From assembly GCA_005877345.1 (NCBI GenBank), contig VBPR01000210.1:1-17157 (forward strand): a DNA stretch of 17,157 nucleotides, given 5' to 3'. This stretch comes from Nitrososphaerota archaeon. Lineage in GTDB: Archaea > Thermoproteota > Nitrososphaeria > Nitrososphaerales > Nitrososphaeraceae. A program made the position numbers and the translations under genes. Of this stretch, positions 7,677 through 14,715 are shown piece after piece (the first letter of the stretch is position 1; each line of letters opens with the position of its first letter). The notes beneath the pieces were generated by a model. The model had not been told where the DNA came from and ran no database searches. It saw nothing but the letters and a program-made list of their open reading frames with translations.

Positions 7677-8036
7677 TCAGGGTACTATTCTAAGGAAGGC
7701 TACATTATCTGCAACTTCCTTGTGTTCTTGAATTATAGAAGCCCTGAATTTAACGTTTGAAAGTGTTTGAGGAACATGTTTGGTGGTTACTGTAAATTTA
7801 ATTTCGTTTACATCTTTTATATCCTGTTTTAGTATAGGCATTCTTGCATATGAATAGTCGATTTTTTTGCCATTAAGTTTTATGAAAGTAAAAATGTCAC
7901 TGGTATTTTCTATTTGTGAATTTATAACAATGCTATCAAATCGGCCGGGATAAGTGATTTTTACGATTCCATTGAGTTCCTCTTTTGGTTTGACTTCATT
8001 CTTGTCAAAAATTATGACAATGTCATTTTCTCCCAT
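7677..8036 (-). CDS. Conserved small protein, possibly arrestin-like beta-sandwich
   Basis: A 119-residue protein with no signal peptide or membrane segment. Alternating hydrophobic residues predict beta strands. The opening, a strand followed by KNEVKPKEELNGIVKI and a second strand, resembles the start of arrestin-like N-terminal domains, where a Pro-Gly or similar turn precedes G.V. This is only a fold impression and no catalytic motif is visible. It lies 47 bases downstream of the DUF192 gene on the same strand. The AT-rich gap has a possible TATA element of its own near 8055-8062, so it may be transcribed separately. The function is unknown. Confidence 0.6.
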   Translation of the reverse strand: MGENDIVIIFDKNEVKPKEELNGIVKITYPGRFDSIVINSQIENTSDIFTFIKLNGKKIDYSYARMPILKQDIKDVNEIKFTVTTKHVPQTLSNVKFRASIIQEHKEVADNVAFLRIVP

Positions 8037-8083
8037 TGTCTTAGATTAAATATTGCTCAATTTTAATGATCGTTAATTAAAAA

Positions 8084-8602
8084 TTAATTGTTCTGTGTTA
8101 GATTAAGATTAATTATTGTACCATTCTTTATTGAATGATCGTTAGTAAAACCCGACCGAAGTTCTATTACATATGATGAATCCACCTGGGGCGTGTAAAC
8201 ATGACACGCCATGAATATTCTACACGGTTCCAGATTTTTTTCGGTATGAATCACTCTACCCTTTGAATCCAGCCAAATTATGTCTATTGGCAATTTCATT
8301 TCATTCATCCAAAATCCTTGCTTTGATGGTTGGTCGAACAAAAATAACATTCCTTCATTCTCATTCAACTTTTCCAAACCTGATAGTCCTTTGATCCTCT
8401 GTTCGTCTGTAGATGCTAAGGCCAACAGGACTTTAAATCCATTTATTGAAACAGTAGTTTTTTTATATTGAGGATAGAAATCGGGATTATACACCGAAGT
8501 TTTATTACTATCCTGCAGTTCTGTCGCATAAGATTTACAAGACAATATTGAAAAAATTACAAGAGTGACAGCAGCAAGTAGAATTTTATTTTTGGTATCC
8601 AA
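8084..8602 (-). CDS. Exported DUF192 family protein
   Basis: A 172-residue protein with an N-terminal hydrophobic signal or anchor (about residues 7-27, with a weak lipobox-like LSC). The DUF192 domain starts near residue 50. The pattern TDEQRIKGLSG, then NEGMLFLFDQP, GFWMNEMKLPIDIIWLD and GRVIHTEKNLEPC, is characteristic, as is the later YVIELRSGF. The biochemical role of DUF192 is not established. Members are usually exported. The start is a TTG at 8600-8602, since no ATG occurs before the signal sequence, and an AT-rich TATA-like stretch lies about 26-36 bases upstream on the reverse strand (near 8628-8638). Confidence 0.85.
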   Translation of the reverse strand: MDTKNKILLAAVTLVIFSILSCKSYATELQDSNKTSVYNPDFYPQYKKTTVSINGFKVLLALASTDEQRIKGLSGLEKLNENEGMLFLFDQPSKQGFWMNEMKLPIDIIWLDSKGRVIHTEKNLEPCRIFMACHVYTPQVDSSYVIELRSGFTNDHSIKNGTIINLNLTQNN

Positions 8603-8801
8603 TTTAAGAAACAGTGGACCCCAATTGGATTTTAATTTTACCTATGGTATAAGCCAAAAACCCGAAAATGAATACTTTCTATTACAATATAATCTTTCAG
8701 AATTATTTTGAATGGAAAAAGATTCGACATAAAAAATCTAAATAATAGCATATTTACGTTTATTTACGAAAAGACATCCAGCTTCTGTATCCCCTGATGA
8801 A

Positions 8802-9521
8802 TTAAAAGGTGTATTTATTACAGGTACTGATACTGAAATTGGAAAAACTTCAGTGGCATGTGGGTTAGCCTGGTTGCTTCGTAAAAATAAAATCAAAGTG
8901 GGTATCATGAAGCCATTAGCGACTTCGTCTAAGACATATTCAAGGAACTACAAGTCCCAAGATACCGCTATACTTGCCAAAGCTGCAAATATAAAGGAGC
9001 CTGATCATATTCTAAATCCAGTATTTTTCCCAATACCTGCTTCACCTTTAATGGCAGCTGAGATATTGAATACAGCTGTAGATCTAAAAATAGTAACTAA
9101 AAAATTTAATTTTCTTAAAAAAAAATATGATTTTACTCTAGTAGAAGGGATTGGGGGTATTATGGTTCCCATCACAACGAGATTTTCATTACTAGATCTA
9201 ATTAGGAAGATGGGTCTGCCTATTATTATTGTGTCCAGCCCCAAGCTGGGTTCTATTAATCATACAATATTAACCATAAATGCATGTAAAGAAACTAAGA
9301 TCCCAATAATCGGAGTAATTTTTAATCAGATGCCAAAGCATCCCGGTATTGTGGAATCTTTGACCCCAAAATTTATAGAAAGATTAACTGAAGTTAAGAC
9401 AATATCGATTATCCCGTTTATGGATAAATGTAACTTTAAGAAAATTGGATCCTACCTTGGAAGAAATCCATTTATTAAGAATTTGATATCCGGGCTAACA
9501 GTCAAACAACGCATGGATTAA
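8802..9521 (+). CDS. bioD: Dethiobiotin synthetase BioD; start codon apparently lost
   Basis: BioD closes the ureido ring of biotin from 7,8-diaminopelargonate, CO2 and ATP in the cytoplasm. Visible motifs are the P-loop GTDTEIGKTS right at the start, KP near the KPLATS stretch, VEGIGGIMVPI (the family's VEGAGG motif) and a late FNQM. The first GTG in frame (8853) falls after the P-loop and cannot be the start. The frame is open upstream to 8742 but contains no ATG, GTG or TTG. An ATG at 8797 is one base out of frame and runs into TAA at its third codon. One extra T in the TT pair at 8802-8803 would give MNLKGVFITGTD, an ideal BioD N-terminus of about 241 residues. So this is either a fresh frameshift, a sequence error, or an unusual start. 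No other biotin gene is in view. It converges on sua5. Confidence 0.8.
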   Translation, partial: LKGVFITGTDTEIGKTSVACGLAWLLRKNKIKVGIMKPLATSSKTYSRNYKSQDTAILAKAANIKEPDHILNPVFFPIPASPLMAAEILNTAVDLKIVTKKFNFLKKKYDFTLVEGIGGIMVPITTRFSLLDLIRKMGLPIIIVSSPKLGSINHTILTINACKETKIPIIGVIFNQMPKHPGIVESLTPKFIERLTEVKTISIIPFMDKCNFKKIGSYLGRNPFIKNLISGLTVKQRMD

Positions 9522-9528
9522 TATCAAG

Positions 9529-10551
9529 TCACACTCTTATACTTGTAATAGCAGCTTTCTTTAGTCTATTCATTATGGCAAAACCTGCTTTATTATATTG
9601 AATTCCCTGGACTATTATGATGTCAAATAAATTTCTTGCAATCGCCTCTAACGTCTTTCCCATGTATTGAAGCTTATCTGCATTTACCTTCAATGATTTA
9701 CTAGTGGTCATTATACAGACTTTCTTGCCTTCACTCTTTAGTTTTTGAGTCAAATCAATGATTTTGTTCTTTGCGTTGAATTCGGTACCCTCTACTAGTA
9801 TCACTTGGGCATTCGGTGAGTAATGCCTGTATTTCATTCCAGGTGATTTATTCATATTAATCGTGCTCCCATGCAAACCAAGATGTGAATTATGAGAGTG
9901 AACTTTGCCTATTTCATCCTCAATCGACTCCTTTGAAATTCCACCGGGTCTCAAGATCACTGGAGTGCGTTGTGTCATATCAATCACTGTAGATTCAATT
10001 CCAATTTCAGTACTACCACCATCTAGGATCAATTTTATTTTTCCATTAAGATCATCTTTGACATGAGTGGCATTCGTAGGACTTGGCTTTCCTGAAATGT
10101 TTGCAGATGGTGCTGCAATGGGAAAGCGAGATTCTTTAATTAATTCTAGAGCAACATTATTTTTTGGCATACGAACAGCGACTGTGTTTAAACCCCCGGT
10201 AGTGATTTCAGGCAGAATCCTTGATTTCTTTAGGACTAGGGTTATCGGGCCGGGCCAAAACTTGCTGATAATTCTGCTAGCATCAGGAGGAATCTCGCTT
10301 ACCAATGTGCTGAAAGTCTTTATATCTGCTATGTGGACGATTAGTGGATTGTCGGAAGGTCTGCCTTTGATTTTATAAATTTTTGATACCGATGACGGGT
10401 CTAATGCGTTTCCTCCTAATCCATATACTGTTTCTGTTGGGAATGCGATAACTTCACCTTTACGAATCAAATTTGCTGCTTTTCGAATTATTGCATAGCT
10501 CGGCTTCCGGGCATTTACCCTAATTATCTCAGTTTTGACTCGTTTCATCAT
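9529..10551 (-). CDS. sua5: Threonylcarbamoyl-AMP synthase Sua5
   Basis: Sua5 makes threonylcarbamoyl-AMP from threonine, bicarbonate and ATP, the first step of the t6A modification of ANN-decoding tRNAs. The N-terminal YrdC domain (about residues 10-210) has FPTETVYGLGGNA at 37-49, KIKGRPSDNPL at 60-70, and PSANISGKPSPT near 148-159. The smaller C-terminal Sua5 domain follows after the linker SPGMKYRHYSP. At 340 residues this is the full two-domain Sua5, not the short YrdC form. Two adjacent ATG codons begin the gene; the first is used here. It stands alone, convergent with bioD with only seven bases between the stops. Confidence 0.95.
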   Translation of the reverse strand: MMKRVKTEIIRVNARKPSYAIIRKAANLIRKGEVIAFPTETVYGLGGNALDPSSVSKIYKIKGRPSDNPLIVHIADIKTFSTLVSEIPPDASRIISKFWPGPITLVLKKSRILPEITTGGLNTVAVRMPKNNVALELIKESRFPIAAPSANISGKPSPTNATHVKDDLNGKIKLILDGGSTEIGIESTVIDMTQRTPVILRPGGISKESIEDEIGKVHSHNSHLGLHGSTINMNKSPGMKYRHYSPNAQVILVEGTEFNAKNKIIDLTQKLKSEGKKVCIMTTSKSLKVNADKLQYMGKTLEAIARNLFDIIIVQGIQYNKAGFAIMNRLKKAAITSIRV

Positions 10552-10686
10552 AAATGGAAGTGGTAAAAAATTATGGTTATTATTCTATAGGTTTGTTTAC
10601 TGTAGTGTGGTGCGAATTTCTAGTTCCAATTATAATAGCAGAGTAAGCCCGTAACGGTAGAAGTCCGATCCCAGTTTTAATTGAGA

Positions 10687-10702
10687 TGGAACGATCGTTC
10701 CA
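10687..10702. promoter_or_regulatory. Perfect 16-bp palindrome, possible operator
   Basis: TGGAACGATCGTTCCA reads the same on both strands with no spacer. It lies 55 bases before the preferred ATG (10757) of the winged-helix gene and upstream of its likely TATA region near 10722-10735. Perfect palindromes of this length are typical binding sites for dimeric regulators, so autoregulation by the adjacent protein is a natural guess. No second copy was noticed in the window. Confidence 0.45.
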
Positions 10703-10756
10703 CTATGGAATTTCATGGTTCTCCTTAATTACTTAAGTATCTTTCATAACAACGAA

Positions 10757-11071
10757 ATGAGCAAAACGGTGTGTAAAAATGAAAATAATAGGGGAAAGAT
10801 CCAGATTATGGCAGACATAGTAGATTTATGTAAAGCAGGTATAAGAAAAACGCACATAATGTACAAGGGAAATTTAAGTTATGAGCAAATCAATAGATAC
10901 TTGTACGAACTTTTAGAAAAGGAATTAATTATTCAGAATCTGGATGATGGCGTATTGACATATCGGGCAACAGAAAAAGGTCGATCATTTCTACAGTATT
11001 ACAATTTGATGCTAAGTATATTGGATGAAAATGTCATTGACAGGGCAGCTGCAATTACCAAACTGGTTTGA
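10757..11071 (+). CDS. Archaeal winged-helix DNA-binding protein
   Basis: A 104-residue protein whose core, from about residue 13 to 80, is an archaeal winged-helix domain of the HTH_45/ArsR-like kind. Visible parts are helices around QIMADIVDLCKAG, the recognition region KTHIMYKGNLSYEQINRYLYELLEKELI, and a wing ending in YRATEKGRSFLQYY. The C-terminal helix may dimerise. No metal-binding cysteine pair or ligand domain is seen. An earlier ATG at 10715 exists, but TATA-like sequence near 10722-10735 fits a leaderless start at 10757, which also removes an atypical extension. It probably regulates transcription; its targets are unknown. The palindrome just upstream is a candidate site. Confidence 0.75.
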   Translation: MSKTVCKNENNRGKIQIMADIVDLCKAGIRKTHIMYKGNLSYEQINRYLYELLEKELIIQNLDDGVLTYRATEKGRSFLQYYNLMLSILDENVIDRAAAITKLV

Positions 11072-11084
11072 ATAGTAGAAATTA

Positions 11085-11091
11085 TTTTTTT
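11085..11091. terminator. Oligo-T tract between convergent genes
   Basis: Seven T residues follow the winged-helix stop by 13 bases. Poly-T on the coding strand is the main archaeal termination signal. It lies just past the stop of the opposite-strand membrane-protein gene. Confidence 0.35.
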
Positions 11092-11105
11092 ATACATGTT
11101 TTATT

Positions 11106-11309
11106 TTATGGATTTGAAACTCCATGATTTCTTTCACGTCCATAAGATCTAAAGAGAAGACCACTTACTACAAGCAGGACGGTGAGGCCAGAAGCCACAA
11201 GTGCTTGTAATATAGGAGTACCTAATATGAGACTAATGATGATTGGAATCAATGCAGAAATGGCAGCGATAGGAAGCCATTTTTTTAAAAAAGTGAGATT
11301 CAAGCTCAA
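11106..11309 (-). CDS. Small two-helix membrane protein
   Basis: A 67-residue protein with two hydrophobic segments (about residues 11-30 and 34-53) joined by a short turn with GTP, and a basic, polar tail ending in RSYGRERNHG. The start is a TTG at 11307-11309; an ATG is not available before the first helix. The TATA-like GATTATAAATAGA on the reverse strand at 11325-11337 is about 24 bases upstream, which supports the TTG as a leaderless start. I do not recognise the family. The layout suggests a small inner-membrane protein with both ends in the cytosol. Confidence 0.55.
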   Translation of the reverse strand: MSLNLTFLKKWLPIAAISALIPIIISLILGTPILQALVASGLTVLLVVSGLLFRSYGRERNHGVSNP

Positions 11310-11324
11310 TCGTTGTTATAATGT

Positions 11325-11337
11325 TCTATTTATAATC
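11325..11337 (-). promoter_or_regulatory. TATA-box-like element of the small membrane protein gene
   Basis: GATTATAAATAGA on the reverse strand, centred about 22-24 bases from the TTG at 11309. The spacing agrees with a leaderless transcript and decides the non-ATG start. Confidence 0.5.
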
Positions 11338-11422
11338 TTTTTAAATCATTATTAATCTGTTGATTTCTAATTCACCTTGTTTGGAAAATATTACCATACC
11401 GCTACTATAGTATTAATAATCT

Positions 11423-11863
11423 TCAACCACATTTAACATTAGATGTAAAGGTACCCTTGTTTCCGTTATCGGATACTAGTCTTACCGTTCCTGCTCCACA
11501 GTTTCCTGAAAGGTTAATGTCAGAAGGTGTTTCGTTATTGCAAATATTATCAAAAGCTTCAACTCCTTTCAAATCAAAACTATCTGATGACGTCTTTACT
11601 TTAGTAATGATTCCTCCCGCAGATCCTAATTTCTGATGATCAATATTCCACTCCGCAAATGATGTTCCTTTATCCTGGGACACAAAAAAGTTTATCCTCA
11701 CACCCTTGATTTCATTGCCGCCATCACAAGAAACGGTGCCTTTTCCTACACTTTTTAATTCAAGTTCTTGCGCAAGTGCGATTTGATTAAAAAAAATTGA
11801 ATATATCAATAGACTAAATACTACTATAATTACAGCTATCTTTGTTCCATTTGACTTTTCCAT
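11423..11863 (-). CDS. Secreted hypothetical protein with four cysteines
   Basis: A 146-residue protein with a Sec-type signal: basic MEKSNGTK, hydrophobic residues 9-29, and an ALAQ cleavage-like site near 31. The mature part is rich in Ser, Gly, Asn and Lys and predicted mostly beta. It has four cysteines (in VSCDGG, NICNNE, GNCGAG and at VKCG near the end) that could make two disulfides outside the cell. I recognise no family or catalytic motif. AT-rich sequence upstream near 11885-11890 could hold a promoter. It resembles the small exported proteins of unknown role that are common in soil thaumarchaea, but that is a general impression. Confidence 0.65.
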   Translation of the reverse strand: MEKSNGTKIAVIIVVFSLLIYSIFFNQIALAQELELKSVGKGTVSCDGGNEIKGVRINFFVSQDKGTSFAEWNIDHQKLGSAGGIITKVKTSSDSFDLKGVEAFDNICNNETPSDINLSGNCGAGTVRLVSDNGNKGTFTSNVKCG

Positions 11864-12361
11864 TGGATTTAATGATAGGATTATTTCTTTTAAGAGCTAG
11901 GTAAGAAATATCTGAATCATGTTATGTCATGTTTTACTAATATTCGGCCGCTATTTTTTTTCTTAATTAAAATCAGGTATATTTTTCAGAACTATTATAT
12001 TTTCTAAATAGGGCGATTAACAAGTTGGGGACTGATTATTTTCTAGCAATGTGAAATTTATTTTACCAAATGTTTCATCACAAACTTGTTCATGTTAATT
12101 GAAATAGATTAGATCAAATTTAGAAAAATTCTATATTGGAATAGAAATTATTTTGGGCATTATAGAAATAGGATTTTCTTACAAGATATCGTTATAACTT
12201 CAAACCAGAATCTAAAAAAGAATATGACTCCCATTGTCATCAAAATCATCCACGTTTATCCGGTTATCCTAATTCGGCTAGTATAGAGGACTATGGATTG
12301 AAGGCTCAAGGGCTGTCATGGGGCGATTAGTTTAGCTCAGTCTACTGACTTACCACAGTCA
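11864..12361. other. Long AT-rich intergenic stretch, no supported gene
   Basis: About 500 bases with no open frame that has a start codon and looks coding. The first 300 bases are very AT-rich, with scattered TATA-like words. From 12172 to 12330 there is a 53-codon stop-free frame on the + strand with no start codon, covering a slightly more GC-rich patch; it may be a gene remnant but is unsupported. No tRNA or repeat array was recognised. Confidence 0.5.
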
Positions 12362-12373
12362 TTATAATAAATA
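12362..12373 (+). promoter_or_regulatory. TATA-box-like element of the 75-residue protein gene
   Basis: TTATAATAAATA is centred about 27 bases before the ATG at 12395, exact leaderless spacing. Confidence 0.5.
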
Positions 12374-12394
12374 ACATGATAATGAAATGAAAGT

Positions 12395-12622
12395 ATGGAT
12401 GAAAAAATTCAACATAGAATTCAGGAAATAAAACTCTTGTTAGCTATGTCGGGTTTTGAAGATTTTTATGATGATGAGGAGATTGAAAGAATTGCACGTT
12501 TACCTATTGAATCATCCCTCCCCCTATTGACTCAACTGTCGATATGTGCAAACACAGTTTCAAGGGAAGTTAGAGAAGAAGAAAAAGAAGAAAAACAGAA
12601 ATTCCAAGAGGAAAATGTTTGA
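12395..12622 (+). CDS. Small acidic helical protein of unknown function
   Basis: A 75-residue soluble protein with no signal or membrane segment. The N-terminal half has an amphipathic helix (KIQHRIQEIKLLLAMSG) followed by the acidic turn FEDFYDDEEIERIA. A second helical part, SLPLLTQLSICANTVSREV, is followed by a highly charged EEKEEKQKF tail. The composition suggests a small helical protein that may form a coiled coil or bind a partner. I recognise no domain. A well-placed TATA element and normal codon usage make it a likely real gene. It sits alone at the edge of the broken-gene region. Confidence 0.6.
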   Translation: MDEKIQHRIQEIKLLLAMSGFEDFYDDEEIERIARLPIESSLPLLTQLSICANTVSREVREEEKEEKQKFQEENV

Positions 12623-12706
12623 TTCAATACGGGCCTTACATAGACAAAAGACGGAAGACCGCTGCCACTCTAATAGTTGGACTAGTTATTTTAGTGACTA
12701 AATAAA

Positions 12707-13066
12707 ATGATTAAAACTAAACGTCTCTATGAGCCAAAAGAAAATTCGGACGGCACTAGGATTTTAATTACTAGAAAATGACCTAGGGGTCAGAAGAAAG
12801 ACCGTTTCGATGAATGGATTAAGGATTTATCTCCAGAGGAGGACACACTCAACAAATGGAATGATAGTAAAAAGACTGAGGAAGATTGGAAAAGATATAG
12901 AGTAAAATTCCTTCCACAGATGAAAGAAAGTAATGCAGTCAATAAAATTGAAGAGCTGCGTCAACGTTCAAAGAAGGGGGAAACGATAACACTTCTATGC
13001 TATTGTGAGAAAGGAAAACATTGTCACCGCTATATTATAAAATCATTAATTGAAAATCAACGCTGA
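12707..13066 (+). pseudogene. DUF488 family gene interrupted by one in-frame TGA
   Basis: Reading from the ATG at 12707 gives RLYEPKENSDGTRILITRK, then TGA at 12779-12781, then PRGQKKDRFDEWIKDLSPE and on to TGA at 13064. Without the internal stop the product is about 119 residues, the normal size of the short DUF488 family. Family patterns are plain on both sides: R.YEP...DGTR at the start, W.RG/PRG next to the stop, an EDW.RYR.KFLPQM helix, and the C-terminal LLCYCEKGKHCHR. The TGA stands where the family usually has Trp or another aromatic in R.WPRG, one base away from TGG. There is no ATG soon after the stop to rescue the rest. It is most simply a recent nonsense mutation; readthrough is the alternative. 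The role of DUF488 is not well defined. Confidence 0.75.
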
Positions 13067-13198
13067 AAAAGAAAGTTTATCTTTACAAACTGCAAGAGTA
13101 GACTAGTCAGACCCTACTTTATAAGAGAGTGATATTAACTCTTTTGTGAAATGAGCTTGTCATTGATGTTGACATGCACATTAGGGGAATAAAGGAAA

Positions 13199-13645
13199 AT
13201 GAAGGCAATATTACTGGTCGTTGGTCTATTGACGGCATTTAGTCTAACAGTTAATGCTGTAAACGGACAACAATTTATTAATGAAACGAACAACACAGAA
13301 ACAGGATCTCAGTCAGGAACATTCGTGGATTGTTATTCGAGTTTTTATAGTGGAATGATCCTTTTGAAAATGTTTGGATCGACAAATATTAGCGCAACTG
13401 AGCCCGAATTAAAACAATTCTTTGGCCATACATGCAATTTCGTCCACGATGAAACTGGCAAATGGTTGGACTTATGGAAAGCGGACGAATTAAAAACGTT
13501 ACTCAACCAGGTAGATATAGATAAATTCAAAACGAAATATTATCCGCAAGGTATCCCTCAGTCCGTCATTGATGTCTCCGGTGCTATGGTGAGTATGGCG
13601 GGGGCAGTGGGAAACGGAACCAATACCACTACAGAAAATGAATAG
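13199..13645 (+). CDS. Secreted hypothetical protein
   Basis: A 148-residue protein with a Sec signal (residues 1-20, cleavage near VNA/VNG) and a mature region with several N-glycosylation-type sequons (NETN, NISA, NGTN, NTTT). Two cysteines (in DCYSSFYSGM and HTCNFVHDE) could pair. The middle is predicted helical, with EL..FFGHTCNFVHDETGKWLDLWKADEL. I recognise no family. An AAAGG just before the ATG suggests a leadered transcript with a weak ribosome binding site; the nearest good TATA word, ACTTTATAAG, is at about 13117-13126, about 75 bases upstream. It lies directly before a decayed gene. Confidence 0.6.
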   Translation: MKAILLVVGLLTAFSLTVNAVNGQQFINETNNTETGSQSGTFVDCYSSFYSGMILLKMFGSTNISATEPELKQFFGHTCNFVHDETGKWLDLWKADELKTLLNQVDIDKFKTKYYPQGIPQSVIDVSGAMVSMAGAVGNGTNTTTENE

Positions 13646-13659
13646 GGACGGCGTTATTA

Positions 13660-14146
13660 ATGACCATCGATTCATTCGACAAACCAGACAACAGAGACCG
13701 ACTATTTCGAATATGAGAAAGCGGTGTTATCAACCCGACATTCAAATTTGCAAAAGCGAACAAGATGCTGCTACTCCCGAGTTTATTACTACTTTGAAAG
13801 AGCTGGTAGGTGAAACTACTAGATGGGAATACATTCATGATAAGATGCTTTACTGCAAGAAACACAACTTAGATTTAGCTCGTTATATCAACGTCATTCC
13901 GGTCCCCTTTTCTACCTCAGCAAAAGACATGTTGATTATACTAAAGAGTTGTTAGAGCTGAACGTCCTTTAGTGGCAATAAATAAACCCAAAGCTTGATA
14001 AGTTAATAACATCATTAAGAACTGCAATATCAGACGCTCTAGGAAAACTATCTAAATAAGATACAAGTTACGATAATGTATTGGTTGCTTTTCGCTTAGC
14101 ATTAAAGGGAATAAAAGTGGTGAAAAAGGAGGGGGAGATTGAATAG
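13660..14146 (+). pseudogene. Multiply broken relic resembling a phage terminase nuclease domain
   Basis: Coding-like sequence is spread over three frames. Frame with ATG 13660: FDKPDNRDRLFRI then stop at 13714. Overlapping frame from about 13713 to 13955: RCYQPDIQICKSEQDAATPEFITTLKELVGE, then later ARYINVIPVPFSTSAKDML. Frame from 13928 to 14146: HVDYTKELLELNVL, TAG, WQ, TAA, INPKLDKLITSLRTAISD, ending LSK, TAA, DTSYDNVLVAFRLALKGIK, stop. Joined, this reads like the end of a terminase large-subunit RNase H-fold nuclease (DAA.PEFI, a VIPV.F stretch, INPK.DKL...LRTA, then SYD...AFRLALK). That assignment is from memory of the family and is tentative. Two frame changes and three in-frame stops mark it as dead. 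The 105-residue open frame at 13638-13955 is part of this relic. Confidence 0.5.
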
Positions 14147-14702
14147 TATTATAGCTCTAATTATTTTGGTAACAACACTTTCATTATTATTTGCTCCAAG
14201 CCTTGCAAGTGGTGAAATTAAGGTGACTCCTCCGACAAACTGGCAACCGGATCCCGATAATAATCCGGATACAATGTGGTGGTATCAAAAGCCTACCAAA
14301 AGCACATTTGCAATAAACAAGGGTCCTATCAATATGTCGTTTCCATTATTCCTTGTAGGTCCAATTATGGCCCAAGCTTTTGCAGACCAAGGAATATTAG
14401 AATCCTTAGACCAAGTAACATTTGGTCATAGTAACTTTGGGTATAGGTATTTCCTGAATCTTACTTCTCCCTCAAAACTCGCAAATACTTCTACTTTTAT
14501 ACAGCCAGGTAGTATTTTAGATTTGTTAGATAAGGGTTATGATGTTCCTTATAAGGGAATGTTGATTTTAACAGAAAAACAAGGCGACTTGTATGCAATA
14601 GTATTAATGAGTCCAAAAGAGAGTTTTGATAACATCTTAAATGAAATAAAGCCTACTATTGATTCACTTCGATTGAGTAATTCTATAGGCATGCTTAACT
14701 AA
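14139..14702 (+). CDS. Secreted hypothetical protein, PsbP/Mog1-like impression
   Basis: A 187-residue protein starting at TTG 14139 with a strong GGAGGGGG ribosome binding site just upstream, which decides the start. A Sec signal covers residues 1-24 (cleavage near LASG). The mature part begins IKVTPPTNWQPDPDNNPDTMWWYQKP and ends with a strand-helix unit, GDLYAIVLMSP, ESFDNILNEIKPTIDSL. This layout (Trp-rich first strand, final long helix ending in 'SL/SF') resembles PsbP/Mog1 or DUF1795 folds, but I would not assign it. No cysteine is present. Its start overlaps the end of the terminase-like relic by eight bases. Confidence 0.65.
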   Translation: MNSIIALIILVTTLSLLFAPSLASGEIKVTPPTNWQPDPDNNPDTMWWYQKPTKSTFAINKGPINMSFPLFLVGPIMAQAFADQGILESLDQVTFGHSNFGYRYFLNLTSPSKLANTSTFIQPGSILDLLDKGYDVPYKGMLILTEKQGDLYAIVLMSPKESFDNILNEIKPTIDSLRLSNSIGMLN

Positions 14703-14715
14703 ATTTAGAGATTGA

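Noticed and set aside
8853..8855. GTG as the start of bioD
   Set aside because: It would remove the P-loop GTDTEIGKTS that lies directly upstream in the same frame and that BioD needs.
12322..12360. tRNA-like D-arm word TTTAGCTCAGTC
   Set aside because: No acceptor stem, anticodon arm or T-arm can be placed around it.
13117..13160. AAGAGAGT...ACTCTT hairpin as a terminator or riboswitch
   Set aside because: The stem is short and imperfect, there is no T-run after it, and no known aptamer pattern is visible.
13638..13955. 105-residue open frame as an intact gene
   Set aside because: Its N-terminal part has no protein-like pattern, and its useful part continues in other frames; it is better explained as a piece of a decayed gene.
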